NCBI RefSeq assembly: GCF_023702225.1
Contig: NZ_JAMQCO010000009.1
Location: 1-64,000 of the forward strand
Origin: Aureimonas altamirensis
Lineage (GTDB): Bacteria; Pseudomonadota; Alphaproteobacteria; Rhizobiales; Rhizobiaceae
DNA: 64,000 nt
Direction of reading: 5' to 3'
The position numbers were made by a program, and so were the translations under genes. The notes under the pieces were generated by a model. It searched no databases, was not told the origin of the DNA, and saw only the letters and a list, made by a program, of their open reading frames with translations. The stretch's first letter is position 1, and every line of letters begins with the position of its first letter. Below, in pieces: positions 46,272 to 56,089 of the stretch.

Positions 46272-49200
46272 TCTCGGACTTCTTCATCCGCCGGCCACGC
46301 GTTGCGATGGTTGTCTCCATCGTCCTGACGCTGGCCGGAATTCTGGCCTTCCTGGCCATTCCCGTCACGCAGTATCCTAACATCACGCCGCCGACGGTCA
46401 ACGTGTCGGCCACCTATCCGGGCGCCAGCGCCGAAGTGATCGCCGATGTCGTCGGAGGCCCCATCGAGGAGGCCGTCAACGGCGTCGACGACATGCTGTA
46501 CATGAGCAGCACCTCGTCCGACGCGGGGCTCTACTCCCTTGCCGTCACCTTTGCCGTCGGAACGGATTCCGATATCGCGCAGGTCAACGTCCAGAACCGG
46601 ATCCAGATCGCCCTGTCGCAACTGCCGACGCAGGTGTCGCAGCAAGGCGTGACGGTGCGGGCAAGTTCGCCCGACTTCGTCATGGCGCTCGGCTTCGTCT
46701 CGACGAACGGGTCGATGGACGCCCTGGATATCTCCAACTACGTGTCCACCAACGTGGTGGACGTCATCTCGCGCGTGCAAGGCGTCGGCGACGCCTCCGT
46801 TACCGGCACGTCGGAATATTCCATGCGCGTGTGGCTGGATCCGCGCCGCCTGACCGCGCTGTCGCTGACGCCGGGCGACGTCGCCACGGCCATCCAGGCG
46901 CAGAATATCCAGGCTTCGCTGGGGCAGGTGGGCGGCGCGCCTGCGCCGGACAGCGTTGATCAACAATACTCCCTCGTCGCGGAAGGGCGGCTGGCCGACC
47001 CGGAAGCCTTCGGCGACATCGTGTTGCGGACCGGCGACAATGGCGGCATCGTCCGGCTGCGCGACGTGGCCCGCATCGAACTGGGCGCGCAGAGCTATGC
47101 GGCCAGCGCCCTGTTGAACGGGCAGCCTACCGCGATGCTGGGCGTCAACCAGGCGCCGGGTTCCAACGCCATCGACACGGCCGAGGGCGTGCGCGCGGAA
47201 ATGGAGCGCCTTTCCCAGAACTTCCCCGCGGGCCTGGACTATGTCGTCGTCTATGATGCAACCGATTTCGTCAGCGCATCGCTGAACGAAATCTACGTGA
47301 CTTTCGGCGTCACCTTCCTGATCGTCGTCGCCGTCACCTTCCTGTTCCTGCAGGAATGGCGCGCCACCCTGATCCCCTCGCTCGCCATCCCCGTTTCGCT
47401 GATCGCCACATTCGCGGTGCTCTATGTGTTCGGCTTTTCCGCCAACACGATCACGCTGCTTGCGCTCGTGCTGGCCATCGGCCTCGTGGTGGACGACGCG
47501 ATCCTGGTTGTCGAAAACGTGCAGCGGATCATGGAAGAGGAGGGCATCGATGCGGCTGCGGCGGCGGCCAAGGCGATGCGCCAGATCACCAGCCCCATCA
47601 TCTCGACGACGCTGGTCCTTTTGGCCGTCTTCGTCCCGACGGCCTTCCTGCCCGGTATCGACGGCCAGCTCTATCGCCAGTTCGCCATTACACTGTCGGC
47701 CAGCATGGTGCTGTCGTCCGTCGTCGCGCTGACGCTCAGCCCGGCGCTGTGCGCGCTGCTGCTGCAAAAGCCCGAAAGGAGACGGTCGGGGCCGCTCGGC
47801 CTCTTCTCGCGCGGGCTGGACAGGACGCGCGACGCCTACGGCTCCATCGTCGCACGGTTCATCGCCGTCAAGCTTCTGACCATCGTCGGCATTGGCGTGG
47901 CCTTCGTCGGCGCATGGTTCGCCTTCACGGCATTGCCGTCCACCTTCCTGCCGGACGAAGATCAGGGCGCCATCTTCATCGACCTGCAATTGCCCGACGC
48001 CGCCTCGCTGCAGCGTACCGAACGCATCATGGAAAACGTGGAGCAGCGCCTGCTGGCGCAGCCGGGCGTCGCGAACGTGATTTCGGTATCGGGGTTCAGC
48101 ATCCTTCAAAGAACGGTCGCGCCGAATGGCGGCTTCGCGCTGGTGTCGCTGGCGCCCTGGGACGAGCGGGACGAGGAAGCGCTGGCCTTGCCCGCCATAC
48201 TTGCCGCGATCCAGCAGGAGTTCGCTACCATACCCGGCGCCATCGTTTCGGCCTTCGCGCCGCCACCCATTCCCGGGCTCGGCGCCGTGGGCGGGTTCGA
48301 CCTGCGCCTCCAGGCTTTGCAGGGCCAGACGGCGGAAGAGCTGGGCGAGGTGATGCGCGGTTTCCTTGCCGAGTTGAACAGCCTTCCGGAAGTGGCGGGA
48401 GCGACGACATCGTTCAACGCCGACGTTCCGCAGCTGTTCCTGAACGTCGATCGAGACCGCGCCGAAGTACTGGGCGTTTCGGTGTCCGAGATCTTTTCCA
48501 CGGTCGGCGCCATTTTCGGAACGCGCTACGTCAACGACTTCACATTCGAGGGGCGGGTCTTCCAGGTGAACCTGCAGGGGGAGGCCGATTATCGCGCCAT
48601 TGTGGACAACGTCCTGGATACGCATGTGCGCAGCAATAACGGGCAGATGATCCCGCTGCGGGCCGTGGCCAGCGTGTCCACCGTTCTCGGGCCCTATACG
48701 CTCAGCCGCTACAACCGCTATATCTCCGCCCAGGTCAACGGCCAGCCGGCCGAGGGCGTCAGTTCGGGCGTGACGTTGGATGCGGTGGCCGCCAAGGCGC
48801 AGGAAACCCTGCCGGACGGCTATGGCTTCGAATGGTCGGGCCTTTCCTTCCAGGAAACGCAGGTCGCCGGGACGGCTTACGCCATCTTCGCGCTGGCCTT
48901 CGTCTTCGCCTACCTGTTCCTCGTCGCCCAGTATGAGAGCTGGACGCTGCCGATCACCATCCTCCTGTCCCTGGGCGTCGCGGCGGCCGGCGCGACGCTG
49001 ATGCTGCTGGCTACGGGGCTTGCCAACAGCCTCTACGCCCAGATCGGCATCGTGCTCCTGATCGGGCTTGCCTCCAAGAACGCGATCCTGATCGTCGAGT
49101 TTGCCCGCGTGCAGCGGGAGGAAGAAGGGCTGAGCATCGCCGAGGCCGCCGAAACCGGCGCGCGCCAGCGATTCCGCGCGGTGATGATGACGGCGGTCTC

Positions 49201-49402
49201 CTTCATCCTCGGCATGCTCCCGTTGATGCTGGCGACGGGCGCCGGAGCCGGCGCCAGGCGCGCCATCGGCACAACGGTCTTCGGCGGAATGCTGGCGGCG
49301 ACGGTGGTGGGTATCGTGCTGGTGCCGGGCCTGTACAGCGTCGTCCAATCGATCAAGGAACGCGTCCGCGGCACCGGACGAAAATTTCATAAATCTACTT
49401 AA
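46268..49402 (+). CDS. RND multidrug efflux pump (HAE1/AcrB family)
   Basis: A 1044-residue proton-driven exporter with twelve transmembrane helices and two large periplasmic loops. The N-terminus [20 protein letters not shown] is typical of AcrB/MexB-like proteins. Helix 4 carries the proton-relay pair in [20 protein letters not shown] (about residue 405). [14 protein letters not shown] near 940 is the matching helix-10 motif with the conserved Lys. Length is standard. No outer-membrane channel gene follows, so the pump must use a channel encoded elsewhere. Confidence 0.95.
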   Translation: MISDFFIRRPRVAMVVSIVLTLAGILAFLAIPVTQYPNITPPTVNVSATYPGASAEVIADVVGGPIEEAVNGVDDMLYMSSTSSDAGLYSLAVTFAVGTDSDIAQVNVQNRIQIALSQLPTQVSQQGVTVRASSPDFVMALGFVSTNGSMDALDISNYVSTNVVDVISRVQGVGDASVTGTSEYSMRVWLDPRRLTALSLTPGDVATAIQAQNIQASLGQVGGAPAPDSVDQQYSLVAEGRLADPEAFGDIVLRTGDNGGIVRLRDVARIELGAQSYAASALLNGQPTAMLGVNQAPGSNAIDTAEGVRAEMERLSQNFPAGLDYVVVYDATDFVSASLNEIYVTFGVTFLIVVAVTFLFLQEWRATLIPSLAIPVSLIATFAVLYVFGFSANTITLLALVLAIGLVVDDAILVVENVQRIMEEEGIDAAAAAAKAMRQITSPIISTTLVLLAVFVPTAFLPGIDGQLYRQFAITLSASMVLSSVVALTLSPALCALLLQKPERRRSGPLGLFSRGLDRTRDAYGSIVARFIAVKLLTIVGIGVAFVGAWFAFTALPSTFLPDEDQGAIFIDLQLPDAASLQRTERIMENVEQRLLAQPGVANVISVSGFSILQRTVAPNGGFALVSLAPWDERDEEALALPAILAAIQQEFATIPGAIVSAFAPPPIPGLGAVGGFDLRLQALQGQTAEELGEVMRGFLAELNSLPEVAGATTSFNADVPQLFLNVDRDRAEVLGVSVSEIFSTVGAIFGTRYVNDFTFEGRVFQVNLQGEADYRAIVDNVLDTHVRSNNGQMIPLRAVASVSTVLGPYTLSRYNRYISAQVNGQPAEGVSSGVTLDAVAAKAQETLPDGYGFEWSGLSFQETQVAGTAYAIFALAFVFAYLFLVAQYESWTLPITILLSLGVAAAGATLMLLATGLANSLYAQIGIVLLIGLASKNAILIVEFARVQREEEGLSIAEAAETGARQRFRAVMMTAVSFILGMLPLMLATGAGAGARRAIGTTVFGGMLAATVVGIVLVPGLYSVVQSIKERVRGTGRKFHKST

Positions 49403-49412
49403 AAGATAGATT
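49392..49412. repeat. AT-rich inverted repeat at the RND stop / ssuA-like leader
   Basis: AATCTA and TAGATT flank nine bases and span the pump stop codon. The surrounding 49380-49416 is markedly AT-rich for this DNA. It may be part of the promoter region of the following sulfonate-type operon, or a weak terminator. Confidence 0.35.
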
Positions 49413-49493
49413 ATTATGCCTGTGACGGCACCGCCGTCCCGCTAAGCTCGTCCAGTAGGCCAAGATCGGCCGGACAGGACAAGCGAGGCGGGC

Positions 49494-50495
49494 ATGACGA
49501 TCCATTGGGGCATCAAGGGTCTTCTGGCTTTGGGAATGGCGGTTGCGGCTTCGTCATCGGGGGCCGGGCAGCCGTTGAGCGCAGACGTGCCGGCCGGCAC
49601 GACGCTGACGGTCGCGGACCAGAACGAGGTCCTGCAGACGCTCATGCAGGCGTCGGGCGAGGCCGACAAGCTGGAAGCCGACGTCACCTACGCCAATTTC
49701 CTGGGCGGTCCGGCCATACTGGAAGCGTTCCGCGCCGGCGCGCTGGACCTTGCGCTCGTGGGCAATACACCGCCCATACAGGCCCACGCATCCGGCCTGG
49801 TGCTGCCGATCGTGGGCGCCGTCACCACGACAGAGGTGGATTACCATCTGGCCGTCAGGCCGGGATTGCAGATCGACAGGCTGGAAGATCTGGCAGGAAG
49901 GAAGCTCAGCTATGCCGAGGGGACGGGGCGCCAGCCCTTTATCCTGAATGCGCTGAAGGTTGCCGGGCTGACGCCGGACGACGTGCAGTTCGTCAGCCTC
50001 AAGGCCGCCGACATGCCGGATGCCGTGCGCGCGGGCCAGGTCGACGTGGCAGTGCTGAACGAGCCGCATTATTCTCGCTACGTCAGGACCTTCCCGGGGG
50101 CAAGCGCACTTCCCGACGCCGAGCACGACCGGCTCCCACGCACGCTTTCCTATCTTTACGCAAGCCCCGAGGCGCTGGCCGACCCGGGCAAGAGCGCGGC
50201 CATCGCACAGTTCGTAAGCGGATGGATCGACGCCAATCGATGGCGTTCCGAACATGCCGAGGGTTGGGCCGATACCTATTATATCGGCCTGCAGCGCCTT
50301 TCGCCCGAAGAGGGCCGCGCCGCCGCCGAGGCCGAGGGCAAGCCTTCCTTCCCGACCTTGAGCGAACTGGTGGAAACCCAGCAGGGCCTGATCGACGTCA
50401 TCCATGCCGCCGGCGGGTTGCCACGGCGCCTCGATGCCTCCGAAGAGTTCGACTTTCGTTTCGATGCGGTGATCGCGGCCGCAACCGACCGATGA
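49494..50495 (+). CDS. SsuA/TauA-like periplasmic binding protein
   Basis: A 333-residue substrate-binding protein of the aliphatic sulfonate/nitrate/taurine group. Residues 1-25 form a signal sequence. The family core includes LDLALVGNTPPIQAHASG (about 83-100), DRLEDLAGRKLSYAEGTG and AGQVDVAVLNEPHY. It delivers the ligand to the permease encoded next (ATGA overlap). With the flavin monooxygenase three genes on, an organosulfonate or related organosulfur compound is the likely ligand. Confidence 0.88.
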   Translation: MTIHWGIKGLLALGMAVAASSSGAGQPLSADVPAGTTLTVADQNEVLQTLMQASGEADKLEADVTYANFLGGPAILEAFRAGALDLALVGNTPPIQAHASGLVLPIVGAVTTTEVDYHLAVRPGLQIDRLEDLAGRKLSYAEGTGRQPFILNALKVAGLTPDDVQFVSLKAADMPDAVRAGQVDVAVLNEPHYSRYVRTFPGASALPDAEHDRLPRTLSYLYASPEALADPGKSAAIAQFVSGWIDANRWRSEHAEGWADTYYIGLQRLSPEEGRAAAEAEGKPSFPTLSELVETQQGLIDVIHAAGGLPRRLDASEEFDFRFDAVIAAATDR

Positions 50496-51358
50496 GCCTG
50501 ATCGACATCGCCTCGGGACCGGCCGGCGCGGTGCGCGCCGCCCGCGAGGCATCCCGGCCGGCTTCCGCCAAACCACGGCCGCCCGTGCGCCTGACGCCGG
50601 AAAAGCTGGGTCCCATCGGTCGCCTGGCTGGCCCTGCCGCGGTGCTGCTCGCATGGGAACTGTCCTCGCAGGCCGGGCTGTTGCCCGAGCGCATGTTGGC
50701 GGCGCCCTCCACGGCGCTGGCGACCGGCTGGACCATGGTGGCGGACGGAACCTTGTGGCCGCATCTCGCGGCATCGGCCATGCGGGCCTATTCCGGCCTG
50801 CTGATCGGCGTCGTCCTCGGCCTCGTGCTGGCGCTCGCCGCCGGTCTGACGCGCGCGGGCGAGGCGTCCATCGACGCCCTCGTGCAGGTCAAGCGCGCTG
50901 TGCCGACGCTGGCGCTGATACCGCTGGCCATATTATGGCTCGGCATCGGCGAGACGATGAAGGTCTTCCTGATCGTGACCAGCGTGCTGGTGCCGGTCTA
51001 TATCAATACCCATGCCGCGTTGCGCGGCATCGACATCGGCCATGTGGAACTGGCGCGGACGGTGGGCCTCGGCCGTGCCGAATTCGTCCGCCGTGTCGCG
51101 CTGCCCGGCGCCTTGCCCGGCTTCTTCACGGGGCTGCGGCTGGCCACCACCATGTGCTGGACGTCGCTCGTGGTGCTGGAACTCATCAACACCAATAACG
51201 GCATCGGCTATCTCATGAGCCGCGCCCGCGACTGGGGGCAAACCGACATCATCGTCGTGGGCCTTTTCATCTACGCTTTCCTGGGCCTCGTTTCGGATGC
51301 CCTGGTCCGCTGGTGGGAAAGCCGGGCCCTGTCCTATCGCAAGGCGATCGGATCATGA
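50492..51358 (+). CDS. SsuC/TauC-like ABC permease
   Basis: A 288-residue inner-membrane permease with an unusually long cytoplasmic N-terminus (about 45 residues, Ala/Pro/Arg-rich) before six helices. The EAA loop HVELARTVGLGRAEFVRRVALPG is represented at about 183-205. LVVLELINTNNGIGYLMSRA is typical of the SsuC group. It overlaps both neighbours by four bases. Confidence 0.9.
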   Translation: MSLIDIASGPAGAVRAAREASRPASAKPRPPVRLTPEKLGPIGRLAGPAAVLLAWELSSQAGLLPERMLAAPSTALATGWTMVADGTLWPHLAASAMRAYSGLLIGVVLGLVLALAAGLTRAGEASIDALVQVKRAVPTLALIPLAILWLGIGETMKVFLIVTSVLVPVYINTHAALRGIDIGHVELARTVGLGRAEFVRRVALPGALPGFFTGLRLATTMCWTSLVVLELINTNNGIGYLMSRARDWGQTDIIVVGLFIYAFLGLVSDALVRWWESRALSYRKAIGS

Positions 51359-52089
51359 GCGGCGCGTTGCAAAAGGGGGCGGAGGCGGCAGTGCGTCTGC
51401 GCGGCCTGTCGCGCGGCTTCGGCGGAAAGCCGGTGCTGAGCGGAATTTCGCTGGATGTCGCCGAAGGCGAGTTCGTCGCGCTGATCGGCCGGTCCGGTTC
51501 GGGCAAGAGCACGCTCCTGCGGGCGCTGGCCGGGCTGGACGACGATGCCGACCGCGAAGGCTTTCTTGCCGTACCCGAACGCGCCTCGGTGTTGTTCCAG
51601 GATTCACGGCTGCTGCCGTGGGAGCGCGTCCTGGACAATGTCACGATCGGCTTCCATGCCCCCGATGCCGCGGCCAGGGGCTCGGCGATGCTGATGCGCG
51701 TCGGCCTGGGCGACAAGGGCGGCGTCTGGCCCGCGACTTTGTCCGGCGGAGAAAAGCAGCGCGTGGCGCTGGCGCGCTCGCTGGTGCGCGGGCCGCAATT
51801 GCTGCTGGCGGACGAGCCCTTCGGCGCTCTGGACGCGCTGACCCGCGTCAAGATGCACGGGCTCCTGTTCGAGCTCGTGGCGCAGGAGCGGCCGACCGTC
51901 ATCCTCGTCACCCACGACGTGGACGAGGCCCTCCTGCTGGCCGACCGGGTGCTGGTGATGGAAGAGGGGCGGATCGCGCTCGACAGGGCGGTCGGCCTTC
52001 CGCATCCGCGCCGGGCCTCGCATGCCGGTTTCGAAACCTTGAGAACAGAGCTTCTGGCCGCGCTGGGCGTCGACGTCGCAGCGGCCTGA
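51355..52089 (+). CDS. SsuB/TauB-like ABC ATPase
   Basis: A 244-residue ATPase of the sulfonate/nitrate importer group. Walker A GRSGSGKST is near 45, the Q-loop VLFQDSRLLPWERVLDNV, the signature LSGGEKQRVALARS near 127, Walker B LLLADEPFGALD and the switch His in VTHDVDEAL. The LLPWERVLDNV motif marks the SsuB subfamily. ATG 51355 overlaps the permease stop; earlier in-frame starts lie inside the permease gene. Confidence 0.93.
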   Translation: MSGALQKGAEAAVRLRGLSRGFGGKPVLSGISLDVAEGEFVALIGRSGSGKSTLLRALAGLDDDADREGFLAVPERASVLFQDSRLLPWERVLDNVTIGFHAPDAAARGSAMLMRVGLGDKGGVWPATLSGGEKQRVALARSLVRGPQLLLADEPFGALDALTRVKMHGLLFELVAQERPTVILVTHDVDEALLLADRVLVMEEGRIALDRAVGLPHPRRASHAGFETLRTELLAALGVDVAAA

Positions 52090-52114
52090 CAATCCAGGAC
52101 AATGGGAGGCCGTC

Positions 52115-53464
52115 ATGAGCCGCGAACTGCACCTGAATCTCTTCGTCCACACCCGGGGGCACCATGAAAGCGCCTGGCGGCATCCCGATGCCTCGCCGCT
52201 GGCGTTGACGGATTTCAGCTATTACCGCGGCCTTGCCGATCTGGCGGAGAAGGCCGCCTTCGACGCTGTCTTTCTTGCGGACGTGCTGGCGCTCGGCCAG
52301 CGCCACGGGCACTCGGCGCAGGGCGGCCTCGAGCCGCTGACGCTCCTGGCGGCCCTGTCCGCCGTGACCAGCCGCATCGGGCTGATCGCCACGGCATCCA
52401 CCACCTATACGGAGCCATACAACCTCGCCCGCCAGTTCGCCTCGCTGGACCATCTCTCGGGGGGGCGCGTCGGCTGGAACATCGTAACCAGCTGGGCGCC
52501 TGCCGCAGCGGACAATTTCGGTCATATCGGCCAGGTCGGGCACGGGGAACGGTACGAGCGCGCCGAGGACTTCCTGCAGGCCGTGACCGCGCTGTGGGAC
52601 AGCTGGGAAGACGACGCCGTGCTGGACGATCGTGCGGGCGGGGTCTACTTCGACCCGGCCAAGGTTCGCCCCGTCCACCACGATGGCCCGTGGAGCAAGG
52701 TGGAGGGCCCCCTCAACATTCCGCGCGGGCCGCAGGGGCGGCCCGTCTATGTACAGGCGGGCTCGTCCGAACCCGGCCGCCGCTTCGGGGCGACATGGGC
52801 GGAAGCGATCTTCACCGCCCACACCGGCAAGGAATCGGCGATCGAGTTCTACAGCGCGATCAAGCGACAGGCGCAGGCACTGGGCCGCCGGCCCGAGCAT
52901 ATCGTGATCCTGCCCGGCATCAGCGCCACGATCGGTTCCACCGAGGCGGAGGCGCAACGGGTGGAGCGTGAGCTCGCGGATCTGAACCGTCCGGAAACCG
53001 GCCTGCAACATCTGTCCAACCGGTTCGGCGGCCACGACTTTGCGGCGCTGCCGCTGGACCGGCCGCTCGCCGCGGGGGATTTTCCGGATATCTCCACGGT
53101 CGAGGCATCGTTGAGCCGGGCCCAAGGCATCGCGCGCCTTGCACTGGACGAAGGGCTGACCCTGCGTCAGCTTCTGGCGCGGCTGGCGGGTGCGCGCGGA
53201 CACTTCGCAACCGTCGGCACGCCGGAGCAGATCGCCGACATCATCGAAGACTGGTTCCTGTCGGGCGCCGCCGACGGCTTCAACGTGATGCCGCCGATCC
53301 TGCCGGCGCAGTTCGAGCTGTTCACGTCCGAGGTCGTTCCGCTTCTGCGCCGGCGGGGCCTGTTCCGAAGCGGCTATCGCGGCGAAACGCTGCGGCACCA
53401 TCTCGGCCTGCCACGACCGGAAGCCGGGTCGCTGACCGTCGATCGGGGACGGCGCAGCGCATGA
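52115..53464 (+). CDS. LLM-class flavin-dependent monooxygenase (NtaA/DszA type)
   Basis: A 449-residue bacterial-luciferase-like FMNH2-dependent monooxygenase of the NtaA/SnaA/DszA/SoxA group. Markers are FDAVFLADVLALG near 50, TASTTYTEPYNLARQFASLDHLSGGRVGWNIVTSW (cited as its parts YNLARQFASLDHLS and GRVGWNIVTSW) and GRPVYVQAGSSEPGRRFGA. Relatives oxygenate sulfones, sulfonates, nitrilotriacetate or dibenzothiophene sulfone. The FMN reductase it needs is not adjacent. It follows the SsuACB-like importer by 25 bp, so uptake and oxidative C-S or C-N cleavage are linked. Confidence 0.9.
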   Translation: MSRELHLNLFVHTRGHHESAWRHPDASPLALTDFSYYRGLADLAEKAAFDAVFLADVLALGQRHGHSAQGGLEPLTLLAALSAVTSRIGLIATASTTYTEPYNLARQFASLDHLSGGRVGWNIVTSWAPAAADNFGHIGQVGHGERYERAEDFLQAVTALWDSWEDDAVLDDRAGGVYFDPAKVRPVHHDGPWSKVEGPLNIPRGPQGRPVYVQAGSSEPGRRFGATWAEAIFTAHTGKESAIEFYSAIKRQAQALGRRPEHIVILPGISATIGSTEAEAQRVERELADLNRPETGLQHLSNRFGGHDFAALPLDRPLAAGDFPDISTVEASLSRAQGIARLALDEGLTLRQLLARLAGARGHFATVGTPEQIADIIEDWFLSGAADGFNVMPPILPAQFELFTSEVVPLLRRRGLFRSGYRGETLRHHLGLPRPEAGSLTVDRGRRSA

Positions 53465-53577
53465 CGGGCAGGGAAAGCAAGATCGTTCTCAATCTAGTGA
53501 AATAATGGATAATCGATCCCTATCCGCGACGGCGTCGAGCATCTACCATCGGCCCGTCGACCAACGAAGGGCAGCGT

Positions 53578-53736
53578 ATGCAGGATCGTTCGCAACGTCA
53601 GTCACGAACCGGCGCGACGGCCGCCTCGGCCGTAGCGGCCATCCTGTCCGTAGGGCTGGTTGCGGCATGCACCTTCGGCATCGGCCCGTTCGGCGGCCAG
53701 GCGACGGCGGAACGCATCGCCGTCTACGCACCCTGA
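53578..53736 (+). CDS. Putative 52-residue lipoprotein
   Basis: A small open frame from ATG 53578 with AAGGG upstream. After a basic, polar N-terminus (residues 2-11) comes a hydrophobic stretch with the lipobox VAAC (Cys31), then about 21 residues (TFGIGPFGGQATAERIAVYAP). It lies between the monooxygenase gene and a FAD/NAD(P)-binding protein gene, 25 bp before the latter. No family is recognised. The lipobox and ribosome site argue for a real gene; the small size keeps confidence low. Confidence 0.4.
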   Translation: MQDRSQRQSRTGATAASAVAAILSVGLVAACTFGIGPFGGQATAERIAVYAP

Positions 53737-53761
53737 CGGCGCGGCGGTCGGGGCAAAGGCC

Positions 53762-55105
53762 GTGAAAGCCGACCGCATCCTCATCATCGGCGGGGGCGCG
53801 AGCGGCGTTATCCTGGCGGCGCATCTTTTGAAATTCGGCCCCGAAACGCTGGGCGTAGCGCTGGTTGAAAGGCGCCCCCATTTCGGCGCCGGCATCGCCT
53901 ATTCCACCGACGAGCCGGACCATCTCCTGAATACGCGCGCCAGCGGCATGAGCGCCTACCCGGACGATGCCGACCATTTCTGGCGCTGGCTGACGGCCGG
54001 CGACCGCGCCACCGGCATCGACTGCAGCGATCCGTTCTGCTTCGTGCCCCGCCGCCTCTACCGCGCCTATCTCGGAGATATTCTCGGCACGGCCGGCGGC
54101 AGGCTGCAATTGATCGAGGGCGAGTGCACATCCCTGACGGAATTGCGTGGCGGCGTGGCCGCGACGTTGAAGGACGGGCGCACCGAACTCGCCGACCGTG
54201 TCGTGCTGGCGACCGGCCATGCCGAGCCGCGGCCGGAGCCGGACTCCGGCGTCGTCGGGCCATGGCTCGGCCTTACCGAACTGGGGCTTGCCGAGGACGA
54301 CGATGTCGCCATCATCGGCACGGGGCTGTCCATGGTCGACAATGTCGCCCAACTTCGCCGCAGCGGCCATCGCGGGCGTATCACCGCCGTCTCGCGGCGC
54401 GGCCTGCTGCCGCATGTGCATACGCGGCATGCCACGCCGTTTCTGCTGGATGCCGCCGACATCCCCTTCGGGACCAGCCCCACCTACCTGCTGCGCTGGT
54501 TGCGCCAGGCGGCCGCCTGGCATGCAGGGCGCGGCGGCGACTGGCGCGATCTGATCGACGCCGTGCGTCCGCATACCCAGGCGCTGTGGCAATCGATGAG
54601 CGTGGACGCGCGGGCCCGTTTCCTGCGGCATGCACGAACCTTCTGGGAGGTGCATCGCCATCGCATGGCCCCGCAGGCCGCCCAGGCCCTGCAAGAAGCC
54701 ATCGATGACGGTCAGCTGCACGTGGTTGCCGGGCGGGTGGTCGACTGGCGGTCCGAGGCAGGCCACACCGAGTTGACCGTCCGAAAGCGCGATGGCGCGC
54801 CGGCGACCTTGCGCGTGCGACGTGTGATCGACTGTACCGGAATCCTGCGGAACCCGATGTCGGGCAGCAACACGCTGGCTGCCGAACTGGTCAGGACGGG
54901 ACGGGCCAGGCTGGATCCTCTCCGTATCGGCATCGAGACCGACGAAACCGGGGCGGTGCTCGACGCGGAGGGCCGTGCCTCCCGACGCCTGTTCGGGGTG
55001 GGGCCGGTCACGCGGGCATTGTTCTGGGAGGTTACAGCCATACCCGACATCAGGGTTCAATGCGCCGCGCTCGCGACAAGGCTGGCCGGGACCAGGATCG
55101 CATGA
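53762..55105 (+). CDS. FAD/NAD(P)-binding oxidoreductase
   Basis: A 447-residue flavoprotein of the FAD-NAD(P)-binding (HI0933/YdhS-like) group. The N-terminal dinucleotide motif ILIIGGGASGVILAAHLL is at 5-22, followed by GAGIAYSTDEPDHLLNTRASGMSAYPDD (cited as GIAYST and HLLNTRASGMSAYP), which is typical of this family. A second nucleotide-binding motif VAIIGTGLSMVD is near 183. GTG start at 53762 is chosen because the family begins at the Rossmann strand; the upstream in-frame part is arginine-rich and overlaps the small lipoprotein frame. It could supply reduced flavin to the neighbouring monooxygenase, but this is conjecture. Confidence 0.82.
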   Translation: MKADRILIIGGGASGVILAAHLLKFGPETLGVALVERRPHFGAGIAYSTDEPDHLLNTRASGMSAYPDDADHFWRWLTAGDRATGIDCSDPFCFVPRRLYRAYLGDILGTAGGRLQLIEGECTSLTELRGGVAATLKDGRTELADRVVLATGHAEPRPEPDSGVVGPWLGLTELGLAEDDDVAIIGTGLSMVDNVAQLRRSGHRGRITAVSRRGLLPHVHTRHATPFLLDAADIPFGTSPTYLLRWLRQAAAWHAGRGGDWRDLIDAVRPHTQALWQSMSVDARARFLRHARTFWEVHRHRMAPQAAQALQEAIDDGQLHVVAGRVVDWRSEAGHTELTVRKRDGAPATLRVRRVIDCTGILRNPMSGSNTLAAELVRTGRARLDPLRIGIETDETGAVLDAEGRASRRLFGVGPVTRALFWEVTAIPDIRVQCAALATRLAGTRIA

Positions 55106-55199
55106 CGTGCACCGCCGGTGATATGCCTTGCATCGGCTTCGTGGGCGGTGTGTAAACCTCTGGTGGATCATGATGGGATTCGCGAGGGGGCAGGGCACC

Positions 55200-55967
55200 A
55201 TGTTCGATCCGGCGATGTTCAGCCTTGTCGGCCGGCGCGCGGTGATCACCGGCGGCGGGCGAGGGCTCGGTCGTGCCGTGGCGGAGGCGCTCGGCCGGAT
55301 GGGTGCCGAGATCTGCCTGGCCGGCCGCAACCGCGCGGGGCTCGACGAGGCGGTCCTGGCCCTGCGCGAGGCCGGTCTAACGGCAAGGGCACTTGTACTG
55401 GACGTTCGCGACACGGCTGAGGCACCGTCCGCACTGGCCGCCCTCGACGCGCAATGGCCTGTCGACATACTCGTCAACAATGCCGGCATCGAAAACGTGC
55501 GCGCGTCGCTCGATGTGGACGCCGCCTTATGGGACAGTATCCTGGATACCAACCTGAAGGGCAGTTTCTTCTGTTCGCAGGCAGTGGCGCGCAGCATGTC
55601 CGTGCGCGGTGGCGGCGCGATCGTCAATCTCTGCTCTCTCACCTCCTTCGTCGGCGTCCCGACGGCGGTTGCCTACGGCAGTTCCAAGGCGGGGCTGTTG
55701 GGGATGACCCGCGCCCTGGCGAGCGAATGGGCGCCCATGGGCATCCGCGTCAACGCCATCGCGCCCGGCTATTTTCGAACGGAGATGACCGAGGTCTTCT
55801 ACGGCGACGAGGCATGGGCGGCGCGGATGCTGGACCGTATTCCCCAACGGCGTTTCGGACGCATGGAGGATGTCGGCGGGGCCGTCGCCTTCCTGTGCAG
55901 CGACGCCGCCTCCTACGTGACAGGGCAATGCATCGCCGTAGACGGCGGATACCTCGCATCGATCTGA
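55200..55967 (+). CDS. Short-chain dehydrogenase/reductase (SDR)
   Basis: A 255-residue classical SDR. The cofactor motif TGGGRGLG is at 17-24, NNAG at 93-96, with catalytic Ser146, Tyr159 and Lys163 (YGSSK). The sequence style is that of gluconate-5-dehydrogenase-like and sulfopropanediol-type SDRs; the substrate is an alcohol or its ketone. ATG 55200 is preceded by GAGGGGG; a GTG or ATG further left is possible. It is separated by 122 bp, with a promoter, from the ABC operon, which also ends in a dehydrogenase. Confidence 0.9.
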   Translation: MFDPAMFSLVGRRAVITGGGRGLGRAVAEALGRMGAEICLAGRNRAGLDEAVLALREAGLTARALVLDVRDTAEAPSALAALDAQWPVDILVNNAGIENVRASLDVDAALWDSILDTNLKGSFFCSQAVARSMSVRGGGAIVNLCSLTSFVGVPTAVAYGSSKAGLLGMTRALASEWAPMGIRVNAIAPGYFRTEMTEVFYGDEAWAARMLDRIPQRRFGRMEDVGGAVAFLCSDAASYVTGQCIAVDGGYLASI

Positions 55968-56012
55968 CGTGCCCATTTTTACGGCAATAGAGGTAGATGC
56001 CTAAAATATGGA

Positions 56013-56040
56013 TTGACCGTCATTCGGTCATTTGTATAGA
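56013..56040 (+). promoter_or_regulatory. Promoter with TetR-like dyad
   Basis: TTGACC (56013-56018) and TATAGA (56035-56040) are 16 bp apart. The dyad TGACCG-N5-CGGTCA (56014-56030) covers the -35 box and spacer, as expected for a TetR-type repressor site. It lies 50 bp upstream of the ABC ATPase gene. No tetR gene is in the window. Confidence 0.6.
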
Positions 56041-56089
56041 CATATTCCGTGGGGTTGTGGCGCCCACGGTGCAGGATACGGAGACGTTC

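Noticed and set aside
46079-49390. 1103-codon minus-strand open frame
   Set aside because: Shadow of the RND pump gene; rich in His/Gln/Arg/Asp and without domains, while the plus frame is a full-length RND protein.
53543-55642. 699-codon minus-strand frame
   Set aside because: Shadow of the FAD/NAD(P)-binding protein and SDR genes; no recognisable domain.
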